64,000 nt of DNA from Rhodococcus rhodnii. GTDB taxonomy: Bacteria; Actinomycetota; Actinomycetes; Mycobacteriales; Pseudonocardiaceae. Below the pieces are notes generated by a model. That model saw nothing but the letters and a program-made list of their open reading frames with translations, made no database searches and was not told the origin of the DNA. Where the stretch lies: positions 310,001 to 374,000 of the forward strand of contig JOAA01000007.1 of the NCBI GenBank assembly GCA_000720375.1, given 5' to 3'. Position 1 is the stretch's first letter; each line of letters starts with the position of its first letter. Below are positions 1 through 8,795 of the stretch, piece after piece. The position numbers and the translations under genes were made by a program.

Positions 1-159
1 GTTCGCCGTCGAGATCTCGCCTGCCGTGACAGCGCCGGCCGGCGCGGCGGAGGCCACGGCCGGCGCGACAAAGAGGGCAGAAATTGCCATTGCCAGGATG
101 ATTAATGGTTTGATCGCCTTTGCCACCATGGATTCGTGTCCGATAAGTGGTCGACGCAT
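1..159 (-). CDS. Secreted protein, N-terminal part only
   Basis: The gene runs off the left edge of the window, so only 53 residues are visible. They form a clear Sec signal peptide: a basic start (MRRPLIGHESMVAKAIKP), a hydrophobic core (LIILAMAISALFVAPAVA) and small residues around a cleavage site near SAAPAG. The ATG at 159 is chosen over the in-frame ATG at 129 because an AGGAGA ribosome binding site lies about 7 bases before it. The mature protein is not visible, so no function can be given. It is divergent from the PucR-type regulator at 402, with about 240 bases between them that could hold promoters for both. Confidence 0.7.
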   Translation of the reverse strand, partial: MRRPLIGHESMVAKAIKPLIILAMAISALFVAPAVASAAPAGAVTAGEISTAN

Positions 160-401
160 GTGGATTCTCCTCATACTATTCCGGTACGAGATTCTTGGGC
201 CATTGTTTTGGCCTGTGCGTCAGCATTCCAGGGGTCAGCAGCGCCAGCTACGTGAGTGCGGGTGAAGCTCGCCATGGCCGGTCAAGATCGATTTGTCACT
301 TTCCCGGGTTGCCGCCGCGGAGTCCAATTCAGTCGGCGTCCAGTCCGACGAGCGACCCTGCCGCCAGGACCATCACTGGGCGACAGCAGCGAGGCGAACG
401 A

Positions 402-1568
402 ATGGACGGACTTTTCAAGGTGTTGTGGGACCGTGCACACCGCAACGCACGTCGCGCCGTCAACATCTACGTCAGCGAGCTCCCTGACTTCCGTTCGGCG
501 GCCGAGGACGCTCGGGCCCGTGCCGCGATGCTCGACTTCGCCATACTTCTCAGACGCCGCAAGGCCATGCTCGCAGCCGAGGGTGCGCCCTTCGCCGACA
601 AGGACCTGGCGATGCTGGCCGCGTTCGGCGAGGAGCGCGGCACGCAAGGCGTTTCACTGAGCTCCCGACGACGTGTTCTTGATCTGCACGACGTTCTCAC
701 CCTGAGGGAGATCCACGAAGCGGCCGGCCTGAACGAGGTCGGCCACGTGACGGAGATGATCGGCTGGCTGCCCGTCAACGCGCTGGCCGGGCACAATGCC
801 TACAACCAGGGCTTTCTCACCGGGCAGAAGCGCTCGCTGCCACTGGTCAAGCGTGTCCAGGACCTGGCGTGCACCTTGCTCGCGGACGTCTCCGTGATGC
901 CCGGCCTCGCGGACAGCCTCAACGTGAAACTCGCGGACCGGTATGTCATCACGGTCGTGCGAATGTCCGGCGCGTCCGCACCGACGGTCCAACGACGCGA
1001 GGAGATCATCGGCGCGTTGCTGAAGCGCTACCAGGTGCCGATGACCTGGCGCGAACCCGATGAGCTGGTGGCCCTACTCCCCTGCGGCGGCACCGAAGCG
1101 GCAGAGGAACGTGCTCTTGGCCTCGCCCGCGACTTCGCGCAGATGGTCGGACGGCCGTGCGCGACCGGCGCCGCCACAGGGCGGATCCACGCGCTGGCTG
1201 ACACGGTCGCGTTGGCGCGCCGGGTCAGCCGCGAAGCGCCCGTCGAGACCGTGCCACGTCATCTGCGGACCATGGCAGACGTCTTCGTCGAACTCGGCGT
1301 CACGCAGTTGCCGCAAGTCGATGAATGGTTGCGCGGCATCGCGCAGCGGCTGGCCGACGGGCCGGACCTGGTGTCCACATTGGACGTCTACTACCGGCAC
1401 GACATGAACCGGCTGAACACAGCCGGGGCGTTGCGGATCCACCCGAGGACACTCGACTACCGTTTCCGCCGGGTCCGCGAGCTCGTCGGGATAGATCCCG
1501 GTTCGCTCCATGGGGTACGCGTCCTCAGCGCCGTGGTGGCGCGCGTGCGCGCCGGACGCTGGAGCTAA
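402..1568 (+). CDS. PucR/CdaR-family transcriptional regulator
   Basis: This 388-residue protein ends in a PucR-type helix-turn-helix (roughly residues 325-385). That domain has the arrangement DVYYRHDMNRLNTAGAL, then IHPRTLDYRFRRVREL, typical of the family. The upstream region is a divergent sensor domain without a recognised ligand-binding motif. The reading frame stays open upstream to 147, but that stretch has poor coding character. The ATG at 402 begins the recognisable protein and has a GAGG element about 8 bases before it. Family members are usually activators answering a small metabolite. The target here is not evident; candidates are the divergent secreted gene at the left edge and the peroxidase gene downstream. 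Confidence 0.8.
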   Translation: MDGLFKVLWDRAHRNARRAVNIYVSELPDFRSAAEDARARAAMLDFAILLRRRKAMLAAEGAPFADKDLAMLAAFGEERGTQGVSLSSRRRVLDLHDVLTLREIHEAAGLNEVGHVTEMIGWLPVNALAGHNAYNQGFLTGQKRSLPLVKRVQDLACTLLADVSVMPGLADSLNVKLADRYVITVVRMSGASAPTVQRREEIIGALLKRYQVPMTWREPDELVALLPCGGTEAAEERALGLARDFAQMVGRPCATGAATGRIHALADTVALARRVSREAPVETVPRHLRTMADVFVELGVTQLPQVDEWLRGIAQRLADGPDLVSTLDVYYRHDMNRLNTAGALRIHPRTLDYRFRRVRELVGIDPGSLHGVRVLSAVVARVRAGRWS

Positions 1569-1699
1569 CGTCACAACCCGCAGGACACTAAGGGTTTCGC
1601 GTCAGCCTTAAGGGCTTGTCGTCCTGGCGGCCTGGTGTGCCATGCCGACATGTTCTATCCGGAGGGCATCCACCCTGCAGTGCCCTCGGGAGGGCAATG

Positions 1700-3274
1700 A
1701 TGTCGCGCCACACAGAACAACAGACGAGCCTGAGCAGACGAGGTTTTCTCGGTGGCGTCACCGCTGGAGCGGCTACCGCGGTTGCCATGGGGCCACATGC
1801 CGCACTCGCCCAGGAGGTCGCGCCCGCGGCAACCTCACCACGGTTCTTCGGCCGGATCTTCAACTTGCCGCCGTTCGCGCCCGCCAACGACCAGGTGCGG
1901 GCGGCGCTGCGCGAGCTGGGCAGGCCAGGCGGGCTGATGGATGCCCGCGATCCGTTGAGAGAAGGGCCGGTCCGGCTGATCACGAACCCGGAACTGAGCC
2001 CGAACAACGTCGACAACCCGTTCCATACGGCCGGTACGACGTTCTTCGGTCAGTTCGTCGACCATGACTTCACGTTCGACAACAACTCACCGCTCGGGAT
2101 ACCGACGAACCCGGAAACGTCGCCGAACACTCGAATCCCCACGCTGTCGCTCGATTCGGTGTACGGCGGCGGGCCGAACGTCAATCCCGAGTTCTACGAC
2201 CCGGCCGACCGGGTGAAGTTCAGAGTGGAAAGCGGAGGCCTGTTCGAGGATGTGCCACGCCGGTCGGACACCGTGGCGATCATCGCCGACCCGCGTAACG
2301 ACGAGAACCTGATCATCTCCGGCATGCACGCGGCGTTCTTGTTGTTCCACAACCGGGTCGTCGACCGGTTGCGGTCCCAGGGCGTGCCGGCCGATCGGCT
2401 TTTCGCCGAGGCACGACGGCTGGTCACCTGGCACTACCAGTGGATCATCGTGCACGAGTTCATGCCGCAGATCGTCGGCTTCGGCATCACCCAGGACATC
2501 CTGCGCAACGGTCGCCGGTTCTATCGGCCCGCGCCCGGCCAGCACTTCATGCCGGTGGAGTTCCAGGGCGCGTGCTATCGGTTCGGGCACAGCATGATCC
2601 GGCCGTCCTACCGGGCGAACCTGCGCGGCGACCCCGGCGGAAACCCCGCCACCGGCGCACCGGCGTTCTTCGGCTTCATCTTCGACCCGGCCGGGCAAGG
2701 CCAACGGGACCCCGTCGACCTACGCGGCGGTGCCCGCGCACGGCGCCGGTTCATCGGCTGGCAGACCTTCTTCGACTTCGGCGACGGCCAAGTGCGGCCC
2801 AACAAGCGCATCGACACCAGGATCTCCACGCCACTGTTCAACCTGCCACTGGCCGCGATCCCGTCCGGCGACCCGCCGACCTCGCTGCCCCAACGCAACC
2901 TGCTGCGGCACCTGACCTGGTCACTGCCGTCAGGCCAACGGATCGCCACCGCGATGGGCATCCCCGTACTCGGCCCGGACAGCTTCCCCGAACTGCGGCC
3001 GTTGGGCGCCGGCCTGGATGCGAGCACCCCGCTTTGGTACTACATCCTCAAAGAAGGCCAAGTGCTCGGCGACGGCATCACACTGGCCGGGGTGGGTGCG
3101 AGGCTGACCGGCGAGGTGTTCATCGGACTGCTGGAGCTGGACCCGGCCTCCTACCTGGCAACCGACCGCAACTGGCGGCCGACGTTGCCCCGGCGCAACG
3201 GGTCGACCGGCGAGTTCGCCATGGTCGACCTGCTCACCTTCGCCAGAGTCGACCCCACCAGCCGAGGACAATGA
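1700..3274 (+). CDS. Tat-exported animal-type heme peroxidase
   Basis: This 524-residue protein has a twin-arginine signal (SRRGFLGG at residues 12-19) followed by a hydrophobic stretch ending in AHAALA-like residues. The catalytic region belongs to the An_peroxidase (peroxidase-cyclooxygenase) superfamily. GQFVDHDFTFD carries the probable distal His at about residue 122, HAAFLLFHNRVVDRL is the family helix, and RFGHSMIRPSYR carries the probable proximal heme His at about residue 297. It would oxidise small substrates with H2O2 outside the membrane; the physiological substrate is unknown. Two adjacent in-frame ATGs (1697, 1700) follow a GGGAGGG site, and the second has the better spacing. A hairpin follows the stop. 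Confidence 0.88.
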   Translation: MSRHTEQQTSLSRRGFLGGVTAGAATAVAMGPHAALAQEVAPAATSPRFFGRIFNLPPFAPANDQVRAALRELGRPGGLMDARDPLREGPVRLITNPELSPNNVDNPFHTAGTTFFGQFVDHDFTFDNNSPLGIPTNPETSPNTRIPTLSLDSVYGGGPNVNPEFYDPADRVKFRVESGGLFEDVPRRSDTVAIIADPRNDENLIISGMHAAFLLFHNRVVDRLRSQGVPADRLFAEARRLVTWHYQWIIVHEFMPQIVGFGITQDILRNGRRFYRPAPGQHFMPVEFQGACYRFGHSMIRPSYRANLRGDPGGNPATGAPAFFGFIFDPAGQGQRDPVDLRGGARARRRFIGWQTFFDFGDGQVRPNKRIDTRISTPLFNLPLAAIPSGDPPTSLPQRNLLRHLTWSLPSGQRIATAMGIPVLGPDSFPELRPLGAGLDASTPLWYYILKEGQVLGDGITLAGVGARLTGEVFIGLLELDPASYLATDRNWRPTLPRRNGSTGEFAMVDLLTFARVDPTSRGQ

Positions 3275-3304
3275 CGCTTGGTGAACTGAGCGTGGGGTTC
3301 GAGT

Positions 3305-3339
3305 CGACGGAGCCTTCGGCCTGGCCGTGGGCTCCGTCG
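3305..3339 (+). terminator. Hairpin terminator after peroxidase gene
   Basis: An inverted repeat of CGACGGAGCC (3305-3314) pairs with GGCTCCGTCG (3330-3339) around a 15-base loop, 31 bases after the peroxidase stop. There is no T-tract, which is common for actinomycete terminators. It separates the peroxidase from the secreted gene at 3454. Confidence 0.6.
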
Positions 3340-3453
3340 CCTAGTGACGCCTTAGCGAGGCGTGATTGTTCGCGTGTTTCACCAACCTGGTGGTGCAAGG
3401 TTCTTGCATGCCCCGGCAATGACCATTCGGCCAACGGAAAGAGGGAGGTCGAA

Positions 3454-4404
3454 GTGCGTTTGCCGGGACTTCTGCTCGTGGGCGTCACCATTCTTGCCGG
3501 GCTGACGGGAACAGCTTCCGCCGACGCGGACAACAAATGGGGGCAGCTGGCAGACCAGACCTACAGTGAAGCCGTCGCAGCGGTTAACCAAGCCGATGTC
3601 ACCGGCGTTTACGTCCGCGCGCAGTACGTCGCGCCACTCGCCTGGTACGCGGGGCAACGGTTCGGTTGGCGGGACAGACGGACACAGACTTGGCTGCACC
3701 GGCTCTACGCACTGCGGACGCCCACCAACGGATATGGCCTTGGTGCGGAGTTCGACGCATTCGCCGACGGAACGGTCAACCCGGCTGACACCGCGTACAC
3801 GATCACCAGCGCCTGGCACGTGGGTCGCGTCTTGATCACCGGATACGACGGCGGCGGCGTGTCCGCAGGACGGGTGCGTCAGGCGGCGAACTTGATCGCG
3901 TCGCTTCCGCTGTCAGCCGGGGAACGTTGTCCTGCTTATTCGGAACACAGCAACGACATCGGCAAGCCGTGTGTATGGAACGTTTCCGCGGCCGCCGTGT
4001 GGTTTCTGGACAACGCTGCCCGGCGCGGCCTGGTGACCAAGCCGCACAAGGTCGCGACTTGGCGCACCGAAATACACCGGCACTATCGGGAAGACCTCGG
4101 TGGCTGGACCTATCAGGCGAACTCGGTGAAACTCCAGGATCCCTGGCACAACGTGGTCACCGTACTCGAAACGCTGGACAGCCACCCGGGATTCGGTGCC
4201 ACCACTCTAGCTGGACATTTCCGGAACTGGCCGGTCAGTGCGGCGAACGTCGACGTGCTGCCGTACGACTGCGCACGAGCGGAAGCGAACTTCGCAGCGA
4301 TCCGGTTCAGCGCAACGAAACCAGTCACCACCCCAGCCGCGGTGCTGGCGAGCCGGACCGCGTTCGTCGCGATGCTGCCGAGGATCGCGCACACCTGCCG
4401 CTGA
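3454..4404 (+). CDS. Secreted protein of unknown function
   Basis: This 316-residue protein has a Sec signal peptide (MRLPGLLLVGVTILAGLTGTASADA). The GTG at 3454 is preceded at 5 bases by GAGGGAGG; the open frame extends further upstream only as a shadow of the peroxidase gene. The mature part is rich in Trp, Ala and Arg and looks mostly helical, with segments such as VAPLAWYAGQRFGWRDRRTQ and CVWNVSAAAVWFLDNAARRG. Four cysteines (CPAY, CVWN, DCAR, HTCR) could form two disulfides. I do not recognise a family; an alpha/alpha barrel fold is only a guess. The stop lies two bases from the convergent stop of the large STAND gene. Confidence 0.8.
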   Translation: MRLPGLLLVGVTILAGLTGTASADADNKWGQLADQTYSEAVAAVNQADVTGVYVRAQYVAPLAWYAGQRFGWRDRRTQTWLHRLYALRTPTNGYGLGAEFDAFADGTVNPADTAYTITSAWHVGRVLITGYDGGGVSAGRVRQAANLIASLPLSAGERCPAYSEHSNDIGKPCVWNVSAAAVWFLDNAARRGLVTKPHKVATWRTEIHRHYREDLGGWTYQANSVKLQDPWHNVVTVLETLDSHPGFGATTLAGHFRNWPVSAANVDVLPYDCARAEANFAAIRFSATKPVTTPAAVLASRTAFVAMLPRIAHTCR

Positions 4405-4406
4405 GA

Positions 4407-7400
4407 TCATGACCCCAGGTAACGGCTTTGTTCGGCCTCGGTCAGTTCGCGGGTGCGGCGCTGCCTGGCCAGATCCGCGAGCTCGCCGAGGCGTTCAGCC
4501 GGCAAACAGAACGTACATCGCCAGACCTCGACTGTGCTGTTGGTTTCGCCACGGCCAATGGCCACGCGATTGCCTGTGCCGAACGCGACGCTGTGAATTC
4601 CGGCGTGATAGTCGTTGAACACGACGGGATCGCGCCACCGGGCCCAGTTCCAGAAGCGCAGGACCTTGTCGTTGCCCACGCTCGCCACGTACTGCCCGTC
4701 CTGGCTGAACGCCACGCTGAACACGAGTCCATAGTGGCCGGTGAGCACCGCGATCGGCGGGCCGCCGGTGCTGCGCCAGATTCGCACCGCTCCGTCGTTC
4801 CCAGCTCCGGCAACCAACTGACCGTCCGGGCTGACCGCGACTGTACGCATCCCATCGTTACCGCGCAGGATGACCAACTCTTCCCGACGACCTGACGCTG
4901 GCCACACCTGCACAGTCCCGTTGTCGGCTGCGGCTATCAGCCTGCCGTCGGGGCTGAATGCGATGTCGTTGAGCGGCGAGATTCCGTGGCGTAGCACTGC
5001 CGGTGGCTCAGCACTGTCCAATCGCCACTTCCGGATCTCGCCGTCCTCACCCGCGCTCGCGAGATAGTCGGCGCTGAACGCCACTCCACGCACCGCGCCG
5101 TGATGACCGGTGTACGTGGCGATCGCATCTCCGCCAGTCACCGGCCAGACAAGGACGGTTCCATCGTCACCGGCACCTGTGACAAGGTGGCCGTCGGGAT
5201 GGATTGCCACCGCCTCCACCGGGCCCCGGTGCCCGCGGAGGACCACCGGATCACCGCTGCCGTCCGCGGCCCGCACCATCACGGTCGCGTCGGTACCGCC
5301 GCTGACCACCTTCGTACCGTCCACACTGAACGCGGTGTCGAGGACATTTCCAGTGTGCCCGTCAAGGACATGCCGATCCGGGCGAGGCGCAGGCTCCCAC
5401 AAACTAAGCGTGCCATCGTCGGCCGCGGTGGCGACCAAGCGGTCGTCTGGGCTGAAGTCGACGTCCCGGATCGGGCCGCCTTGGCCGCGCAGTGCGATGT
5501 AGTCACGGCGGGCCGTCAGCTGCCAGACGTGACTGGTCCGGTCCCGGCCGCCGCTCAGCAAAGTCTTCCCGTCGTGGCTGAACGCCAGTGCCTGAATGCG
5601 ATCCCGGTTCGGATACAGGACCAGTGGCGGCTGATTTCCCTTCGTTGACCAGACTTCTTCCCTGCCGTCGACACGGCCGCCCGCGACCGACTGCCCGTCC
5701 GGGCTGAAGGCCAGACTGTCCACGGCGACATCGGGCCCGCGCAGCGGCGTGACCAGGCCGGTCGCCACATCCCGCAGCCAGACCCGCCCGTCCTGAGCGG
5801 CACTCGCCAGTTTCGTGCGGTCCGGGCTGAACACCGCCGCGCGCAACGGCTGGTTCTGGCCAGGAAGCATCCGTGACAGACCGTCCACAGTAGACGTCCA
5901 CAGTGTTCCATCCTTGGCCGCGGCGACGATGTTCTGTCCACTATGGTCGAACGCGACCGCGAGAATGGCTCGTTCGGCCTTGCCGACTTGACGAATCAGC
6001 CCGTCGGTCAAGTGGATGAGCCCGATGTCACCGTTTGCCAACCCGAACAGCAGCTGTTTGCCGCCCGGCCCGTAGGTCAGCGCGGTGACCTCGTGTCCGG
6101 TTTCGACCAGGATCCGGCCGGCGCCGCCGCTGACCGGCCAGTCACGCACCGTGCCGTCACTTCCACCGCTGGCCAGTTGGTGGCCGTCCGGACTGAATTC
6201 GGACGCCGTGACCGGACCGTGGTGACCAGTGAAGGTCGTCCGGACGCGGGACGCGCTGATCGCAGCGGCCAATGCGGACTCGGTCTGCCCGCCTGGGTTG
6301 ATCTCGTAGGCGCGCAACGCCAACAGCAGTGAGACCTGCGGGTCGAGCGTGAGCTGATTGCGTGCGTCCGCGGTGAGCCGACCGGCCAGTACCCGGTCAC
6401 GCTCCAGTTCGGCCTGCTGGCTCTGCACCACGGTCATGATGGCGAGCACCAGCAATATGACGACGGCCGCGCTCAGGCCCACCAGTCCCCGGCGCAGCCT
6501 CCGCCGCCGTTTTTCCTGTTCCCGCACCAGTTTCCGGTTGCTCGCGGCAACGAACTCGCGCTCAAGGTCGTTCAGCGACCGGATCCTGCCGCGGTCCTGC
6601 CACGCGGCGAGCCGCGACATGCCGTAGAGCAAGTCCTCATCACGACCCTGCCGCTGCCACTCCCCTGCGTCGCTGGCAAGGCGATGCCGGGCACGCAGGA
6701 ATTCGCGGTCCTCGTCCAGCCAGTCACGAAGCCTTGGCCAGCCGCGGATCAGGCATTCGTGCGCGACTGTCACTGTTTCTTCGTCGAGGGTGATCAGGCG
6801 TGCGTCGGCAAGGCGGGACAGGACGACAGCCACATCGTCCGCGTTGGCCCGGTCCAGCAGCTCTGCCCGTCGTGGCCGGCTACGGGTATCCACGCCACCC
6901 TCGCCTGGAACCGTGAGCCGCAAGAACATGTCTCGGGCGATACGGGCCTGATAGTCGTCGAAGCTCTCGTAGACGTGGTCGGCAGTCTGGGCGACGGCCG
7001 CACGCACCCCGCCCGCGGCTCGATAGTCCTCGACGGTCAGCTCGTCACCCGTGCTGCGCAGCCAGGTTTCCCGTAGGGCGTGGGAAAGCAACGGCAGGGC
7101 TGCTGGCTCGCCGAGCACCTCGGCCAGCGCGACGTCGGCCAGCGCCGGTTCCACGGTCAGCCCGGCCAACTCCGCGGGACCGGTGATCACAGCGCGGAGA
7201 TCAGGTTCGGCCATCGCTCCGACCAGCAACTGATTGTCCCGGAACAGAGTCACCAGCGCTGCGAAGTCCGCGCACGCCGGGTAGAAGTCGGCACGGACAC
7301 CGATCACGACGCGCGCCGGGACGGAAGGGTTGTCGGCCACGGAGACAAGGGCCTCGACGAACCCTGCACGCTCCTGTTCGTCGCTGCACAGCGTGAAAGT

Positions 7401-8603
7401 CTCTTCGAATTGGTCGACGACGATGACGACCGTCGCGTCGGCCTGGGAACGCAACTGGCTGCTTAGCCCAGCGGGATCCACGGACAGCACAGGTTCAGTC
7501 AGCACACCGACGGCCGCCAGGCAGGCCGACAGTTCCCTGAGCGGATGCTCCCCTGGCGTCATCAGGACGGTCCGCCACCCGGCGAAAGCACGGACCGCAG
7601 GCAGCAGCCCGGCCCGCAGCAACGACGACTTCCCGCTGCCGGACGGACCGAACACCGCGAGAAACCGCCGGCTGGTCACCCTGGCCAGCAGTTCCTCGAC
7701 CAGATCCTGCCTGCCGAAGAACCGGTCAGCGTCCTTCTCCTGGAACGTTTCCAGGCCGAGATACGGCGCCCGTCCGTCGGCGCGGCGTGGCGGACGGATC
7801 CGTTTCGGTATGTCCGGAGCCCGTTCGGCTTGCCTCTCGGGTCCAGTGAACTCGGTGGACTCGCTGAACGAGCCGACCGGCAGGCCCCGCAGGAGTCGCA
7901 CGTGCAACTCAGCCAGTGCCGGTCCAGGATCGACGCCGAGTTCGTCGGCGAGCCGTTCACGCAGCGCCGCGAAGCAGTTCAACGCCTCGGCCTGCCTGCC
8001 CTGCGCGGCGAGTGCGACCATCAGCTGCCCGACGAGCGGTTCGGCCAGCGGATGGTCGACGATCTCCCGTTCGAGGCGATCACTCGCGCGGCCGTATTCG
8101 CCTAGTACCAGCGCATTGCGAGCCCATTCGGCGCACGCGCGCACGCGATGGCGAAGCAACCGGTGCCGTTCGGCCTCGGCCCACCGCCCGGACAGTCCCT
8201 GCAGCGCGGAACCTCTCCACAGAGCCAAAGCGCTGTCCAACACCGCAGCCCGTTCTGCCGGGTCGTCGGTCTGAAACGCCTTGTCACACAAAGCGGTGAA
8301 CCGATGGACATCAACCTGTTCGGTGGGCACGTCGAGCACGTAGCCGCTGGACTCCTGGGCGACCGTGAGGTCCCCGCACCCGCGCAACGCCCGCCGTATC
8401 CGGCTGATGTAGCTGTACAGGGCGGTCCGGACCTGTGTCGGCGGGTCGTCGCCCCACACCCGGTTGATCAGCGTTTCGACAGGTTGCGCACGACCGGCCC
8501 CGAGCAGCAGGACAGCCAGGACGCACCGCTGTTTCCCGGACCCCAGATCCACCCGGCGACCGTCTGACCAGAGTTCGACCGGGCCAAGCAAGCGAAAATC
8601 CAC
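4407..8603 (-). CDS. SARP-STAND ATPase-WD40 signalling protein
   Basis: This 1398-residue protein has three parts. Residues 1-245 form a SARP/BTAD module: an OmpR-like winged helix (FRLLGPVELW, SYISRIRRALRG) then a bacterial transcriptional activation domain, as in AfsR. Residues about 275-690 hold a novel-STAND ATPase (FFGRQDLVEELL; P-loop GPSGSGKSSLLRAGLLPA near 317; Walker B-like VVIVVDQFEET). A membrane segment follows near 700-725 (GLVGLSAAVVILLVLAIM). Residues about 770-1370 contain 14 recognisable WD40 repeats, enough for two seven-bladed propellers. STAND proteins act as ligand-triggered oligomeric switches. A DNA-binding head combined with a membrane segment is unusual. It is divergent from the TIR gene at 8796. 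Confidence 0.88.
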   Translation of the reverse strand: MDFRLLGPVELWSDGRRVDLGSGKQRCVLAVLLLGAGRAQPVETLINRVWGDDPPTQVRTALYSYISRIRRALRGCGDLTVAQESSGYVLDVPTEQVDVHRFTALCDKAFQTDDPAERAAVLDSALALWRGSALQGLSGRWAEAERHRLLRHRVRACAEWARNALVLGEYGRASDRLEREIVDHPLAEPLVGQLMVALAAQGRQAEALNCFAALRERLADELGVDPGPALAELHVRLLRGLPVGSFSESTEFTGPERQAERAPDIPKRIRPPRRADGRAPYLGLETFQEKDADRFFGRQDLVEELLARVTSRRFLAVFGPSGSGKSSLLRAGLLPAVRAFAGWRTVLMTPGEHPLRELSACLAAVGVLTEPVLSVDPAGLSSQLRSQADATVVIVVDQFEETFTLCSDEQERAGFVEALVSVADNPSVPARVVIGVRADFYPACADFAALVTLFRDNQLLVGAMAEPDLRAVITGPAELAGLTVEPALADVALAEVLGEPAALPLLSHALRETWLRSTGDELTVEDYRAAGGVRAAVAQTADHVYESFDDYQARIARDMFLRLTVPGEGGVDTRSRPRRAELLDRANADDVAVVLSRLADARLITLDEETVTVAHECLIRGWPRLRDWLDEDREFLRARHRLASDAGEWQRQGRDEDLLYGMSRLAAWQDRGRIRSLNDLEREFVAASNRKLVREQEKRRRRLRRGLVGLSAAVVILLVLAIMTVVQSQQAELERDRVLAGRLTADARNQLTLDPQVSLLLALRAYEINPGGQTESALAAAISASRVRTTFTGHHGPVTASEFSPDGHQLASGGSDGTVRDWPVSGGAGRILVETGHEVTALTYGPGGKQLLFGLANGDIGLIHLTDGLIRQVGKAERAILAVAFDHSGQNIVAAAKDGTLWTSTVDGLSRMLPGQNQPLRAAVFSPDRTKLASAAQDGRVWLRDVATGLVTPLRGPDVAVDSLAFSPDGQSVAGGRVDGREEVWSTKGNQPPLVLYPNRDRIQALAFSHDGKTLLSGGRDRTSHVWQLTARRDYIALRGQGGPIRDVDFSPDDRLVATAADDGTLSLWEPAPRPDRHVLDGHTGNVLDTAFSVDGTKVVSGGTDATVMVRAADGSGDPVVLRGHRGPVEAVAIHPDGHLVTGAGDDGTVLVWPVTGGDAIATYTGHHGAVRGVAFSADYLASAGEDGEIRKWRLDSAEPPAVLRHGISPLNDIAFSPDGRLIAAADNGTVQVWPASGRREELVILRGNDGMRTVAVSPDGQLVAGAGNDGAVRIWRSTGGPPIAVLTGHYGLVFSVAFSQDGQYVASVGNDKVLRFWNWARWRDPVVFNDYHAGIHSVAFGTGNRVAIGRGETNSTVEVWRCTFCLPAERLGELADLARQRRTRELTEAEQSRYLGS

Positions 8604-8795
8604 GGAAGCTCCCCTCTTCCAGTCGCCAGGGTAGCGCCGCGGTTACAGTGCGTGCAACGACGGTCACGCGAACGTGGGGGTTGGACCTCGGAAGGCGCTG
8701 CCAGCTCAGCGTCAACCGCTGGGCCAACCGGGGGACGGCTGAACTGACGTCGTACAAACGTGTTCGCATGACGCCGGGCCAGCCGATACCTCTGG

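Noticed and set aside
2440..3453. Upstream extension of the secreted protein gene through the peroxidase gene
   Set aside because: The signal peptide and ribosome binding site place the start at 3454; the upstream part is an out-of-frame shadow of the peroxidase.
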